DNA of 6,920 nucleotides from Methylococcaceae bacterium. Its GTDB lineage: Bacteria; Pseudomonadota; Gammaproteobacteria; Methylococcales; Methylomonadaceae. This document shows, piece by piece, positions 1 through 5,273 of this stretch. The DNA lies in the NCBI GenBank assembly GCA_009925045.1, contig RFQK01000083.1, forward strand, positions 1-6,920, given 5' to 3'. The notes under the pieces were generated by a model that searched no databases, had not been told where the DNA came from, and worked only from the letters and a program-made list of their open reading frames with translations. Position numbers and translations under genes: made by a program. Every line of letters begins with the position of its first letter. The stretch's first letter is position 1.

Positions 1-575
1 AAGCTGTGTTTAGCAATCACCATAAAGGCGACAAAATCGTAAAAACCGTGAATCACCATGGGTGTCAGCAAATTGCGTTCACCACCGAAATCCATCGACA
101 TCCCCAAATAAAGACTCATCAAAAACGCCAGAATCGCATACCAGGGTGTAACAGCATGCGCCAAAGCAAATATCAGACTACTGGCCCAAAGCCCTGTTTG
201 CATCCCCCATGCTTGTTCCAATCCAGGCTGAATTAAACCCCGAAATAATAACTCTTCAGAAAAGCCAGCAATGGCTGCCAAGACCAGCAAATCACTCCAA
301 TGCCGATCGCGTAAATACACACCTAAAGTTTCTTTTAACAAACTTCGAATCTCGACTAAGGCTTGGTAAGGCATAGCCTGGATTGCAAAAAACAATATCA
401 GCAAGGGCAGGGTTGCCACCCCCCCATACCAAAGTGCTGTCTCGCTAAAAAACAGCTCCGCAAAGGGATCAACTGCAAACAGCCAGCCTAAAACACTCGC
501 TGTAACCGCCAGCGAGGCTTCAAAATAACAGGCCATTTTAAAAAAACGCAGGCCACTGTCTGGTAACTTGGACAT
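1..575 (-). CDS. CPBP (CAAX-like) family intramembrane metalloprotease, partial at the C-terminus
   Basis: Reading the minus strand from ATG at 575 gives 191 complete codons with no stop, running off the left edge. The three CPBP/Abi signature motifs are all present: E107-E108 with R112 (sequence SEELLFRG), F136-A-L-A-H140, and H176-G-F-Y-D180. In this family the paired glutamates and the histidines are taken to form the metal-dependent intramembrane active site. Hydrophobic stretches lie at about 20-35, 50-68, 95-106, 129-142, 145-160 and 172-188, as expected for a polytopic inner-membrane protein. Because the third motif normally lies close to the end, only a few residues are probably missing. 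The substrate cannot be told from sequence; bacterial members act in protein processing or, in some cases, bacteriocin immunity. The gene is divergent from the YcgL gene. The ribosome site before ATG 575 is poor, so a start at Met14 (ATG at 536) is possible. Confidence 0.85.
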   Translation of the reverse strand, partial: MSKLPDSGLRFFKMACYFEASLAVTASVLGWLFAVDPFAELFFSETALWYGGVATLPLLILFFAIQAMPYQALVEIRSLLKETLGVYLRDRHWSDLLVLAAIAGFSEELLFRGLIQPGLEQAWGMQTGLWASSLIFALAHAVTPWYAILAFLMSLYLGMSMDFGGERNLLTPMVIHGFYDFVAFMVIAKHS

Positions 576-586
576 GAGAAAATAAA

Positions 587-606
587 TTCGAAAACCGTTT
601 TCAGAA
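587..606. promoter_or_regulatory. Short inverted repeat in the divergent CPBP-ycgL intergenic region
   Basis: Positions 590-602 read GAAAACCGTTTTC, a perfect 6-bp inverted repeat around one C. With a single-base bulge, flanking TTC (587-589) and GAA (604-606) extend it. It lies in the 73-bp gap between two divergent genes, where an operator would be expected. An A/T-rich repeat this short can also arise by chance, and no convincing -35/-10 pair was found with it. Tentative. Confidence 0.2.
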
Positions 607-638
607 AAGCTAAAGTAGAATTGTATCCTCTGTGGACC

Positions 639-643
639 AGGAG
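639..643 (+). promoter_or_regulatory. Ribosome binding site of the YcgL-family gene
   Basis: AGGAG at 639-643 lies 5 nt before ATG 649, good spacing for translation start. It fixes the start of the YcgL-family gene. Confidence 0.7.
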
Positions 644-648
644 CCCAA

Positions 649-921
649 ATGCTTTGCTATATCTATAAAAGTCAGAAAAAAGAAGAGCTATACGTCTATT
701 TGAACACACAAGACGACTTTAGCAGCTTGCCAGACGATTTGATTCGTCAATTGGGCAAATTAAGTTTTGTCATGGAACTGGAACTCACTCCGGATAAAAA
801 ACTGGCGCGCGAAAATGCCGAAAAAGTCATTTTTGCGCTGCAAAGCCGCGGTTTCTTTATTCAAATGCCACCGACTATCATGCCTTTAGGCCCGCAAGTT
901 GCCAAGACTCACATACACTGA
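649..921 (+). CDS. YcgL domain-containing protein
   Basis: A 90-residue protein matching the YcgL family from its first residues: the MLCYIYKSQKKEELYVYL start corresponds to the MxCxIYKS...YLYV start of the family. Further matches are the DDFSSLPDDL segment, the F-x-M-x-L-x-L strand with L-T-P-D-K-K-L-A-R, then E-K-V-I-F-A-L-Q-S-R-G-F-F-I-Q-M-P-P. This is the full family length (about 90-100 residues). The family forms a small soluble alpha/beta fold. I know of no established biochemical function; it has been discussed as cytoplasmic and linked to cell division or stress phenotypes only loosely. There is no signal peptide or membrane segment. An AGGAG site supports the start. It reads in the same direction as the DUF2333/DUF4389 pair downstream, separated by 78 bp that contain an inverted repeat. 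Confident in the family, not in any function. Confidence 0.9.
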   Translation: MLCYIYKSQKKEELYVYLNTQDDFSSLPDDLIRQLGKLSFVMELELTPDKKLARENAEKVIFALQSRGFFIQMPPTIMPLGPQVAKTHIH

Positions 922-964
922 GCGTATGCTAGGTCTCAATCCATGCTAACATTGAGACTTACGC
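922..964 (+). other. Imperfect hairpin between the YcgL gene and the DUF2333 gene
   Basis: GTCTCAAT (933-940) and ATTGAGAC (951-958) form a perfect 8-bp stem around a 10-nt loop. GCGTA (922-926) and TACGC (960-964) form an outer 5-bp stem with an asymmetric internal loop. No run of T follows, so it is not a standard intrinsic terminator. It starts one base after the YcgL stop and ends 35 bp before the DUF2333 start. It could stabilise the 3' end of the upstream message, weaken read-through, or be a protein-binding inverted repeat. Confidence 0.4.
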
Positions 965-999
965 AATAGCGCTTGTAATTAAACTGGACATATTTAGGC

Positions 1000-2019
1000 A
1001 TGGCAGACAATTCATACGACTTTGAAGCCTCAAAATCCAAAGGCATACTCTGGGGTTTCGCAACCCTGTTAGGCATTGTAGCAGTGGTCATGCTGGTGCT
1101 GGGCGAATGGTGGAGCCAGGAACCTGAACAGTTTAATGTTCAGGATGAAGCCGTTGAACGTATGAACGTAACGGATACCGATGAAATGCCGATTGGTTAT
1201 GTGTATGCCAATACTCTGGCGCACATTGCGGACATTATCTTATTTAAACCAGGTGGATACTTATCCAATGACGTAGCACCACCAGGCTTGTTCTGCGATA
1301 ACATTCAAAGCTTTGAATACGGCGCTCTGGTTATGTTACGCGATGGCACGACTGCCTTACGTAACCACTTTGCGCGCGACCAGTCACAATCCGCAGAAGA
1401 TCCTGATTTAGCAAAAGCGGAGCCTTATTTTTACTACGAACGTAATTCATGGGCTTTGCCATCAACAGAATCCGAATATATTAAAGGGGTAGAGGCGCTT
1501 CACGCCTACATGACCCGCTTGCAACACCCGACCTCAACCTCCAAACCGGCACAGTTTCACTCGCGTGCGGATAACTTGTGGCAATACACCGAGGTTGTGA
1601 TTAAGCGTCTGGGTGGTTTATCGACACGTTTAGCGGCCAGTACTGATAAATTCTCGGGTGCTTCGCACGGTGACCCGTCCAATCCTATCGATATTAATAT
1701 GCCAACCATTGGCAAAACCCCTTGGATGGAAATCGATAACGTTTTCTATGAAGCGCGTGGTTCAAGCTGGGCTTTACTGCATATTCTTAAAGCCATTAAA
1801 CATGATTTCTCTGACATTCTGCTCGACAAACGGGCCATGAATACTTTGGATATTATGATTCAATCTTTAGAGAATGCTTTAACACCGACATTAAGTCCTG
1901 TGGTGCTAAACGGCGACGGTTTCGGCCTGTTTGCCAACTACTCTTTGGCCATGGCCAATTATATTGCCCGTGCCAACGCGGCAGCGCTGGACTTACGGGA
2001 CGTTATGAACAGAGGCTAG
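1000..2019 (+). CDS. DUF2333 family membrane-anchored protein
   Basis: A 339-residue protein recognised as DUF2333, a family of unknown function found in Gammaproteobacteria. Hallmarks seen are W-S-Q-E-P near residue 38, then K-P-G-G-Y-L-S-N-D-V-x-P-P-G, then R-D-Q-S-Q-S-A-E-D-P-D-L-A-K-A-E-P, and S-E-S-E-Y followed by R-A-D-N-L. There is one hydrophobic segment at about residues 16-35 after a short charged N-terminus without a cleavage motif. The protein is therefore probably a single-pass inner-membrane protein with about 300 residues in the periplasm. No catalytic motif is apparent. It is followed after 8 bp by a DUF4389 membrane protein, so the two are almost certainly co-transcribed and may act together at the envelope. 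The start is the ATG that gives the complete anchor; the ribosome site is weak (TTAGG close to the ATG). Function unknown. Confidence 0.88.
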   Translation: MADNSYDFEASKSKGILWGFATLLGIVAVVMLVLGEWWSQEPEQFNVQDEAVERMNVTDTDEMPIGYVYANTLAHIADIILFKPGGYLSNDVAPPGLFCDNIQSFEYGALVMLRDGTTALRNHFARDQSQSAEDPDLAKAEPYFYYERNSWALPSTESEYIKGVEALHAYMTRLQHPTSTSKPAQFHSRADNLWQYTEVVIKRLGGLSTRLAASTDKFSGASHGDPSNPIDINMPTIGKTPWMEIDNVFYEARGSSWALLHILKAIKHDFSDILLDKRAMNTLDIMIQSLENALTPTLSPVVLNGDGFGLFANYSLAMANYIARANAAALDLRDVMNRG

Positions 2020-2027
2020 TACCAGCT

Positions 2028-2333
2028 ATGCAACATGATCAACTCAACGAAAATCTGAAACGCATAGAGACATGGAAACGTATCATTTTCATGCTTATTT
2101 ATGCGTTGATCGACAGCATGGTCAGATTAATGCTGTGGCTGGTTGTCCTCTTACAAACTGCTTCGGTTTTGCTGACAGGCAATTCAAATATCAATCTGCT
2201 GGAATTTGGCCGCAGTTTGTCGACTTACCATTACCACATTTTGCTGTTTTTAACCTTTAGCACCGAAAAACTGCCGTTTCCTTTCTCAGACTGGAACGTG
2301 TCCGCAGAATTCGAAGTGATAAAAAAAGACTAG
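2028..2333 (+). CDS. DUF4389 domain-containing membrane protein
   Basis: A 101-residue protein that fits DUF4389. It has a charged N-terminus with W-K-R at 16-18, then a hydrophobic stretch at about 19-50 that could be one long helix or a tight hairpin (M-L-I-Y-A-L-I-D ... W-L-V-V-L-L-Q-T). Next come L-L-T-G-N-S-N-x-N-L-L-E-F-G-R-S-L-S-T-Y, Y-H-I-L-L-F-L-T-F-S-T-E-K and the family's closing P-F-P-F-S-D-W. Family length is normal. It is probably an integral inner-membrane protein; function is unknown. It lies 8 bp after the DUF2333 gene, which indicates an operon. Its stop codon is 5 bp from the stop codon of the convergent hoxY gene, with no terminator between them. The A7 run at 2321-2327 is inside the coding sequence. 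Confidence 0.85.
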   Translation: MQHDQLNENLKRIETWKRIIFMLIYALIDSMVRLMLWLVVLLQTASVLLTGNSNINLLEFGRSLSTYHYHILLFLTFSTEKLPFPFSDWNVSAEFEVIKKD

Positions 2334-2338
2334 GCAGT

Positions 2339-2878
2339 TTAATCAAAATGCAACTGATCGTAGGGCAGATCAGGCTGACGCCCCTCAATCAGGGCCGAAA
2401 GAAAACCCCAAAATACTTCTGCTGACGGCGGACAGCCTGGCAAGAAGTAATCGACTTTGACGACTTCATGTATCGGTCGCACTTTATCTAACAATAAAGG
2501 CAGTTCGGGATCATTGGGAATTTGCGGGTTTTCCACACCAATCCCATCCCGATAGGCTTCCAGCAAACAATCTTCCAGAGATACAGCATTACGCATGGCT
2601 GGCAAACCACCATTTAAAGCACAGGCGCCCACTGCGACTAACACTTTGCAGTTACGCCGAAATTCACGTAAGACATGTACGTTTTCCGAATTACAGACCC
2701 CACCTTCAATCAAACCAATATCACAAGGACCGCAATGCTCGATATCGGTTAGGGGCGAGCGATCAAACTCAACCACGTCTGCCAAAACTGCAATTCTTTC
2801 GTCTATATCCAGAAACGACATATGACAACCAAAACAGCCGGCCAAAGAGGTGGTTGCTATCCGAAGTTTATTGGCCAT
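2339..2878 (-). CDS. hoxY: NAD-reducing [NiFe] hydrogenase small subunit HoxY
   Basis: Read from ATG 2878 this is a 179-residue protein, the normal size of HoxY. HoxY carries the [4Fe-4S] cluster next to the active site and passes electrons between the large subunit HoxH and the HoxFU diaphorase in the cytoplasm. The four expected cluster ligands are present: C15 and C18 in A-G-C-F-G-C, C86 in V-G-A-C-A, and C149 in L-P-G-C-P-P. Other HoxY hallmarks are S-F-L-D-I-D-E-R at 21-28, E-G-G-V at 58-61, G-L-P-A-M-R-N at 91-97 and H-E-V-V-K-V-D-Y-F at 137-145. There is no Tat signal, in line with a cytoplasmic enzyme. The start at 2878 is preferred over upstream ATGs at 2884 and 2920 because GGAG lies 7 nt before it; it overlaps the hoxU end by 11 bp. 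The expected next gene, hoxH, is not here: the protein ends intact and is followed at once by a convergent unrelated gene. Confidence 0.92.
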   Translation of the reverse strand: MANKLRIATTSLAGCFGCHMSFLDIDERIAVLADVVEFDRSPLTDIEHCGPCDIGLIEGGVCNSENVHVLREFRRNCKVLVAVGACALNGGLPAMRNAVSLEDCLLEAYRDGIGVENPQIPNDPELPLLLDKVRPIHEVVKVDYFLPGCPPSAEVFWGFLSALIEGRQPDLPYDQLHFD

Positions 2879-3575
2879 GATCATGCTCCAGACTGACTTC
2901 GCTGATGGGTTGATGATCAAAAAGTCGCTGCCCGATTGGCACGTGGTAAGCCGTGTTTCTAATCAAAATCGCTCCAGTTGGACAAACATGGGCTGCTGCG
3001 TCATCAACGGTGAGTTGAGTGTCCTTAAGTAAACCACTTTCGGAATTGACGATCAGATGTTTATGAATACCGCGCCCACTGATGCCGAATACATTTTTGC
3101 CATCTTTTTCCCGACTGGCCCTGACACACAAGTTACAGAAAATACAGCGATTATGATCCAGCACGATGTCAGGATGAGAAGCATCCAGTGCTCGTTGAGG
3201 GTAAAACTGCGGAAAATGGTTATCGTGCATCTTGAGTTCATAAGCCACAGCCTGCAACTGACACTGGCCGGTTTTCTCACAAGACGGACAAAAATGATTG
3301 CCTTCAACAAAAAGCAACTGCGTAATATGGCGACGATCTTGCTGTAACTCAGCGCTTTGACTAATGACTTGTTGGCCATCTGCCGCCGGAAATGTGCAGG
3401 CTGAACAGACTCGACCATTGACTTTGACCGAACACAGCTTACAACTACCGTGCGGCGTATAACCTGGTTTATGGCATAGATGCGGGATGTAAATCCCTGC
3501 CGCAGTGGCTGCTTCCATGATGGTTTGCCCGGGCTCAAATCCCACTACTTGGCCATCGATTGTTAAATTTGCCAT
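2868..3575 (-). CDS. hoxU: NAD-reducing hydrogenase diaphorase subunit HoxU
   Basis: A 235-residue protein of normal HoxU length, related to the N-terminal part of complex I NuoG. It relays electrons between HoxF (FMN/NADH side) and HoxY. Residues 1-75 form a plant-type [2Fe-2S] domain with C34, C45, C48 and C60. Residues 83-112 hold the His-Cys cluster motif with H94, C96, C99 and C105 (N-H-F-C-P-S-C-E-K-T-G-Q-C). Residues 140-200 hold a further [4Fe-4S] set: C144, C147, C150 (C-I-F-C-N-L-C) and C198 (V-C-P-T-G). All ligands are therefore intact. ATG 3575 overlaps the hoxF stop as TGATG and has a strong GGAGGAG before it. A GTG at 3578 is also in frame, but it lies in the ribosome site itself. 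The 3' end overlaps hoxY by 11 bp. The gene shows no sign of decay although hoxF upstream is disrupted. Confidence 0.94.
   Translation of the reverse strand: MANLTIDGQVVGFEPGQTIMEAATAAGIYIPHLCHKPGYTPHGSCKLCSVKVNGRVCSACTFPAADGQQVISQSAELQQDRRHITQLLFVEGNHFCPSCEKTGQCQLQAVAYELKMHDNHFPQFYPQRALDASHPDIVLDHNRCIFCNLCVRASREKDGKNVFGISGRGIHKHLIVNSESGLLKDTQLTVDDAAAHVCPTGAILIRNTAYHVPIGQRLFDHQPISEVSLEHDHGQ
2886..2889 (-). promoter_or_regulatory. Ribosome binding site that decides the hoxY start
   Basis: On the minus strand GGAG at 2889-2886 is 7 nt before ATG 2878 but only 1 nt before ATG 2884. It lies inside the last codons of hoxU, so hoxY translation is coupled to hoxU and starts at 2878. Confidence 0.65.
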
Positions 3576-4075
3576 CACTCCTCCACCTGTTGCAAATGTG
3601 CAGCGGCATCATTACGACCGGCCATTTGACGCGCCACTTGCAAAGCCGCATCCAGATCAAAACCAGGTTCATAACTGATTTTTTTAAGCTGTTGTTGATA
3701 CAACTCAGGATAGCGCTCTAAAGTTGTGAGCACCGGATTAGCCGCAGTTTGTCCCAAGCCACAGTGACTGTATTGACGCAACAGCCCGGCAATCCTCTCT
3801 AATTCCACCACATCGCCTGCCGAACCATGCCCCAAGACTATTTTGTCTAATTGCTTTTGCAACAAGCTTGTTCCGACTCGGCAGGGCGTGCAAAAACCAC
3901 AGCTCTCGTGAGCAAAAAAGTCAGTGAAATTTTTAACAATCTGAAAAATACTGCGGCTGTTATTAAACACAATAAACGAACCACCAGTAGCCAAATCTTC
4001 ATAGGCCAACAGCCTGTGACTTTCCTCGACGGTGATAAAGGTACCCGACGGACCACCCACTTGTACGCCTAACAC
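3575..4075 (-). CDS. hoxF: HoxF C-terminal fragment: SLBB remainder and [4Fe-4S] domain
   Basis: An open frame that matches the last third of HoxF. The nominal GTG at 4075 is unlikely to be a real start, because homologous sequence extends upstream in the same frame to about 4120 (F-S-I-A-Q-I-L-K-D-C-G-A-E-D). Counting from that GTG, V-G-G-P-S-G-T-F at 6-13 is the SLBB end. The [4Fe-4S] cluster ligands C59, C62 and C65 (E-S-C-G-F-C-T-P-C) and C105 (S-H-C-G-L-G) are intact. This is the cluster that hands electrons from FMN to HoxU. The C-terminus ends normally in F-D-L-D-A-A-L and a short tail, and the stop overlaps hoxU as TGATG. No ribosome site for independent translation was seen. It has no substitutions suggesting long decay, so the disruption appears recent or artificial. 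Confidence 0.82.
   Translation of the reverse strand: MLGVQVGGPSGTFITVEESHRLLAYEDLATGGSFIVFNNSRSIFQIVKNFTDFFAHESCGFCTPCRVGTSLLQKQLDKIVLGHGSAGDVVELERIAGLLRQYSHCGLGQTAANPVLTTLERYPELYQQQLKKISYEPGFDLDAALQVARQMAGRNDAAAHLQQVEE
3578..3584 (-). promoter_or_regulatory. Strong ribosome binding site of hoxU within the end of hoxF
   Basis: Minus strand GGAGGAG at 3584-3578 is made by the last hoxF codons (GTG GAG GAG) and lies just before the TGATG stop/start overlap. It decides for ATG 3575 over GTG 3578 and shows that hoxU was set up for coupled translation with hoxF. Confidence 0.7.
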
Positions 4076-5244
4076 ATCTTCTGCACCACAATCCTTGAGT
4101 ATTTGCGCAATACTGAATATGCGGCAATAGCTACAGCCGCCATAAAGGTTTCAACATTATTGACCACAGTGGGTTGATTCAGATAACCACTGGTGACTGG
4201 GTAGGGCGGTCGATTACGCGGGATTCCCGGTTTACCCTCCAGGGATTCAATTAACGCCGATTCTTCCCCGCAAATGTAGGCACCCGCACCGAGACGGATT
4301 TCAATCTCAAAATTGACTCCATGACCCAGAATATTGGCTCCCAACAATCCCTGCTGACGCCGACTGGCTAAAACATTCTGCAAGTCTTGCAGTAAAAATG
4401 CATATTCACCGCGTAAATACAAAAAACCTTGCGTAGCGCCGATGATGGCTGCACACAGCGTCATGCCTTCAAATACCTGATGGGCATAGCGATTCAGTAA
4501 AACCCTGTCTTTAAAGGTGCCAGGCTCACCCTCATCTGCATTGCAAACCACATAACGTTGCGCTGATACTGTTTCGGCACAAAATCGCCATTTCAGAGCC
4601 GTTTTAAAACCAGCGCCCCCTCGACCCCGCAAACCTGATGTTTCAATACCTGTCAAAGTTTCGGCTAGACCGCGTTGCCAGGCAACTTGTAAACCCTGAC
4701 CCATCGCAATTGGCTGCGAAAGTAAGAAGTCTTGGCGTTGAATATTATCAGCCACCCAAAACCATGCTGACGGCCACTGGCTAACTGGCAAATTCTGCTC
4801 GATCAGCACAGCCATTTGGTCTATTTTATCGACAGTGAGTCGGGTAATCGCTTGACCATTCACCAACGCCGCCGGACCTTGATCACAAAGCCCAGTACAC
4901 GATGTAAGCCCCACACTTAGTTTCCCATCTTCACGCAGATGACCCAGTGATACTTGCAAACGTTGGCACAAATACTCGACTAAGTCTTTTTGACCTGACA
5001 TATGATCAGTTATCGAATCACTGATCAGAATTTCATAAGACCCTTGTGGTTTAAGATGTAAAAAGCTGTAGAATTCGATAACCGCAATAATTTGGGTACG
5101 CGGTAAATGTAAAGCCTCTGCAAACCGTTCGATACATTCAAGCGGAATGAAATGGAAATGCCCCTGACATTTTCTCAGTGCCTCTATGAGTCTGACCGGT
5201 TGATACTCTATTTCTGACAGAACTGACTGTATGAATTTTTGCAT
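4069..5244 (-). CDS. hoxF: HoxF N-terminal fragment: NuoE-like domain plus NADH/FMN domain
   Basis: A 391-codon frame from ATG 5244. Residues 1-150 form a NuoE-like thioredoxin-fold domain. Only the second cysteine pair of the usual [2Fe-2S] site is seen (C116 and C120 in S-C-T-G-L-C-D-Q); the first pair is replaced around I-S-D-S-I-T-D at 74-80. Residues 175-375 are the NuoF-like FMN/NADH domain: glycine-rich G-R-G-G-A-G-F at 207-213, C-N-A-D-E-G-E-P-G-T-F-K-D-R at 234-247, L-R-G-E-Y at 277-281, G-A-G-A-Y-I-C-G-E-E-S at 319-329, and N-N-V-E-T-F at 362-367. The family match ends at about residue 375. The last 16 residues (from Y376, basic, ending Q-K-M-C) are read out of frame after the deletion. 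The start lies 29 bp from the divergent dciA start, with no clear ribosome site. Alone it would lack the HoxF [4Fe-4S] cluster, so electrons could not pass on to HoxU. Confidence 0.85.
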   Translation of the reverse strand: MQKFIQSVLSEIEYQPVRLIEALRKCQGHFHFIPLECIERFAEALHLPRTQIIAVIEFYSFLHLKPQGSYEILISDSITDHMSGQKDLVEYLCQRLQVSLGHLREDGKLSVGLTSCTGLCDQGPAALVNGQAITRLTVDKIDQMAVLIEQNLPVSQWPSAWFWVADNIQRQDFLLSQPIAMGQGLQVAWQRGLAETLTGIETSGLRGRGGAGFKTALKWRFCAETVSAQRYVVCNADEGEPGTFKDRVLLNRYAHQVFEGMTLCAAIIGATQGFLYLRGEYAFLLQDLQNVLASRRQQGLLGANILGHGVNFEIEIRLGAGAYICGEESALIESLEGKPGIPRNRPPYPVTSGYLNQPTVVNNVETFMAAVAIAAYSVLRKYSRIVVQKMC

Positions 5245-5273
5245 CGCATCATTGCCATTAAGCTGATAACCCT

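Larger units (their letters stand above)
3575..5244 (-). pseudogene. hoxF: hoxF (NADH-binding diaphorase subunit), disrupted by an internal out-of-frame deletion
   Basis: The two reading frames described in the next two entries are the front and back of one HoxF. Compared from memory with Ralstonia/Cupriavidus HoxF (about 600 residues), the front aligns through N-N-V-E-T-F and about eight further residues. The back resumes in another frame with F-S-I-A-Q-I-L-K-D-C-G-A-E-D-V. The family segment in between, about 35-37 residues running through W-F-x-x-x-G-T, G-T-K/R and G-I-Y-E, is absent. This is not a simple one-base slip: roughly 105-113 bp are missing and the number is not a multiple of three. 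The join lies near 4118-4126 and the shifted frame ends at TAG 4069-4071. The lost part is the end of the FMN domain and the first half of the SLBB domain, so a normal subunit cannot form. It could be a real mutation or an assembly/sequence error. Confidence 0.8.

Noticed and set aside
6..236. 76-codon plus-strand frame opposite the CPBP protease
   Set aside because: The minus strand encodes the three protease motifs here; the plus frame is low-complexity antisense.
2879..2920. Longer HoxY starting at 2920 (14 extra residues)
   Set aside because: The extra residues lie within hoxU coding sequence. GGAG spacing and normal HoxY N-termini favour ATG 2878.
3053..3538. 161-codon minus-strand frame inside hoxU
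   Set aside because: A shifted frame of hoxU; the HoxU frame holds all cluster motifs and this one has none.
4073..4075. GTG at 4075 as an independent start for the HoxF back fragment
   Set aside because: Family sequence continues in frame upstream of it for about 15 residues, and no ribosome site precedes it.
4069..4130. Programmed ribosomal frameshift or split-gene HoxF
   Set aside because: A programmed shift keeps all residues. Here about 36 conserved residues are missing at the join, and I see no slippery heptamer at the site.
5239..5269. Possible TTGCAT ... GATAAC promoter for dciA
   Set aside because: Spacing and -10 match are poor, and transcription would start almost at the ATG; too weak to list.
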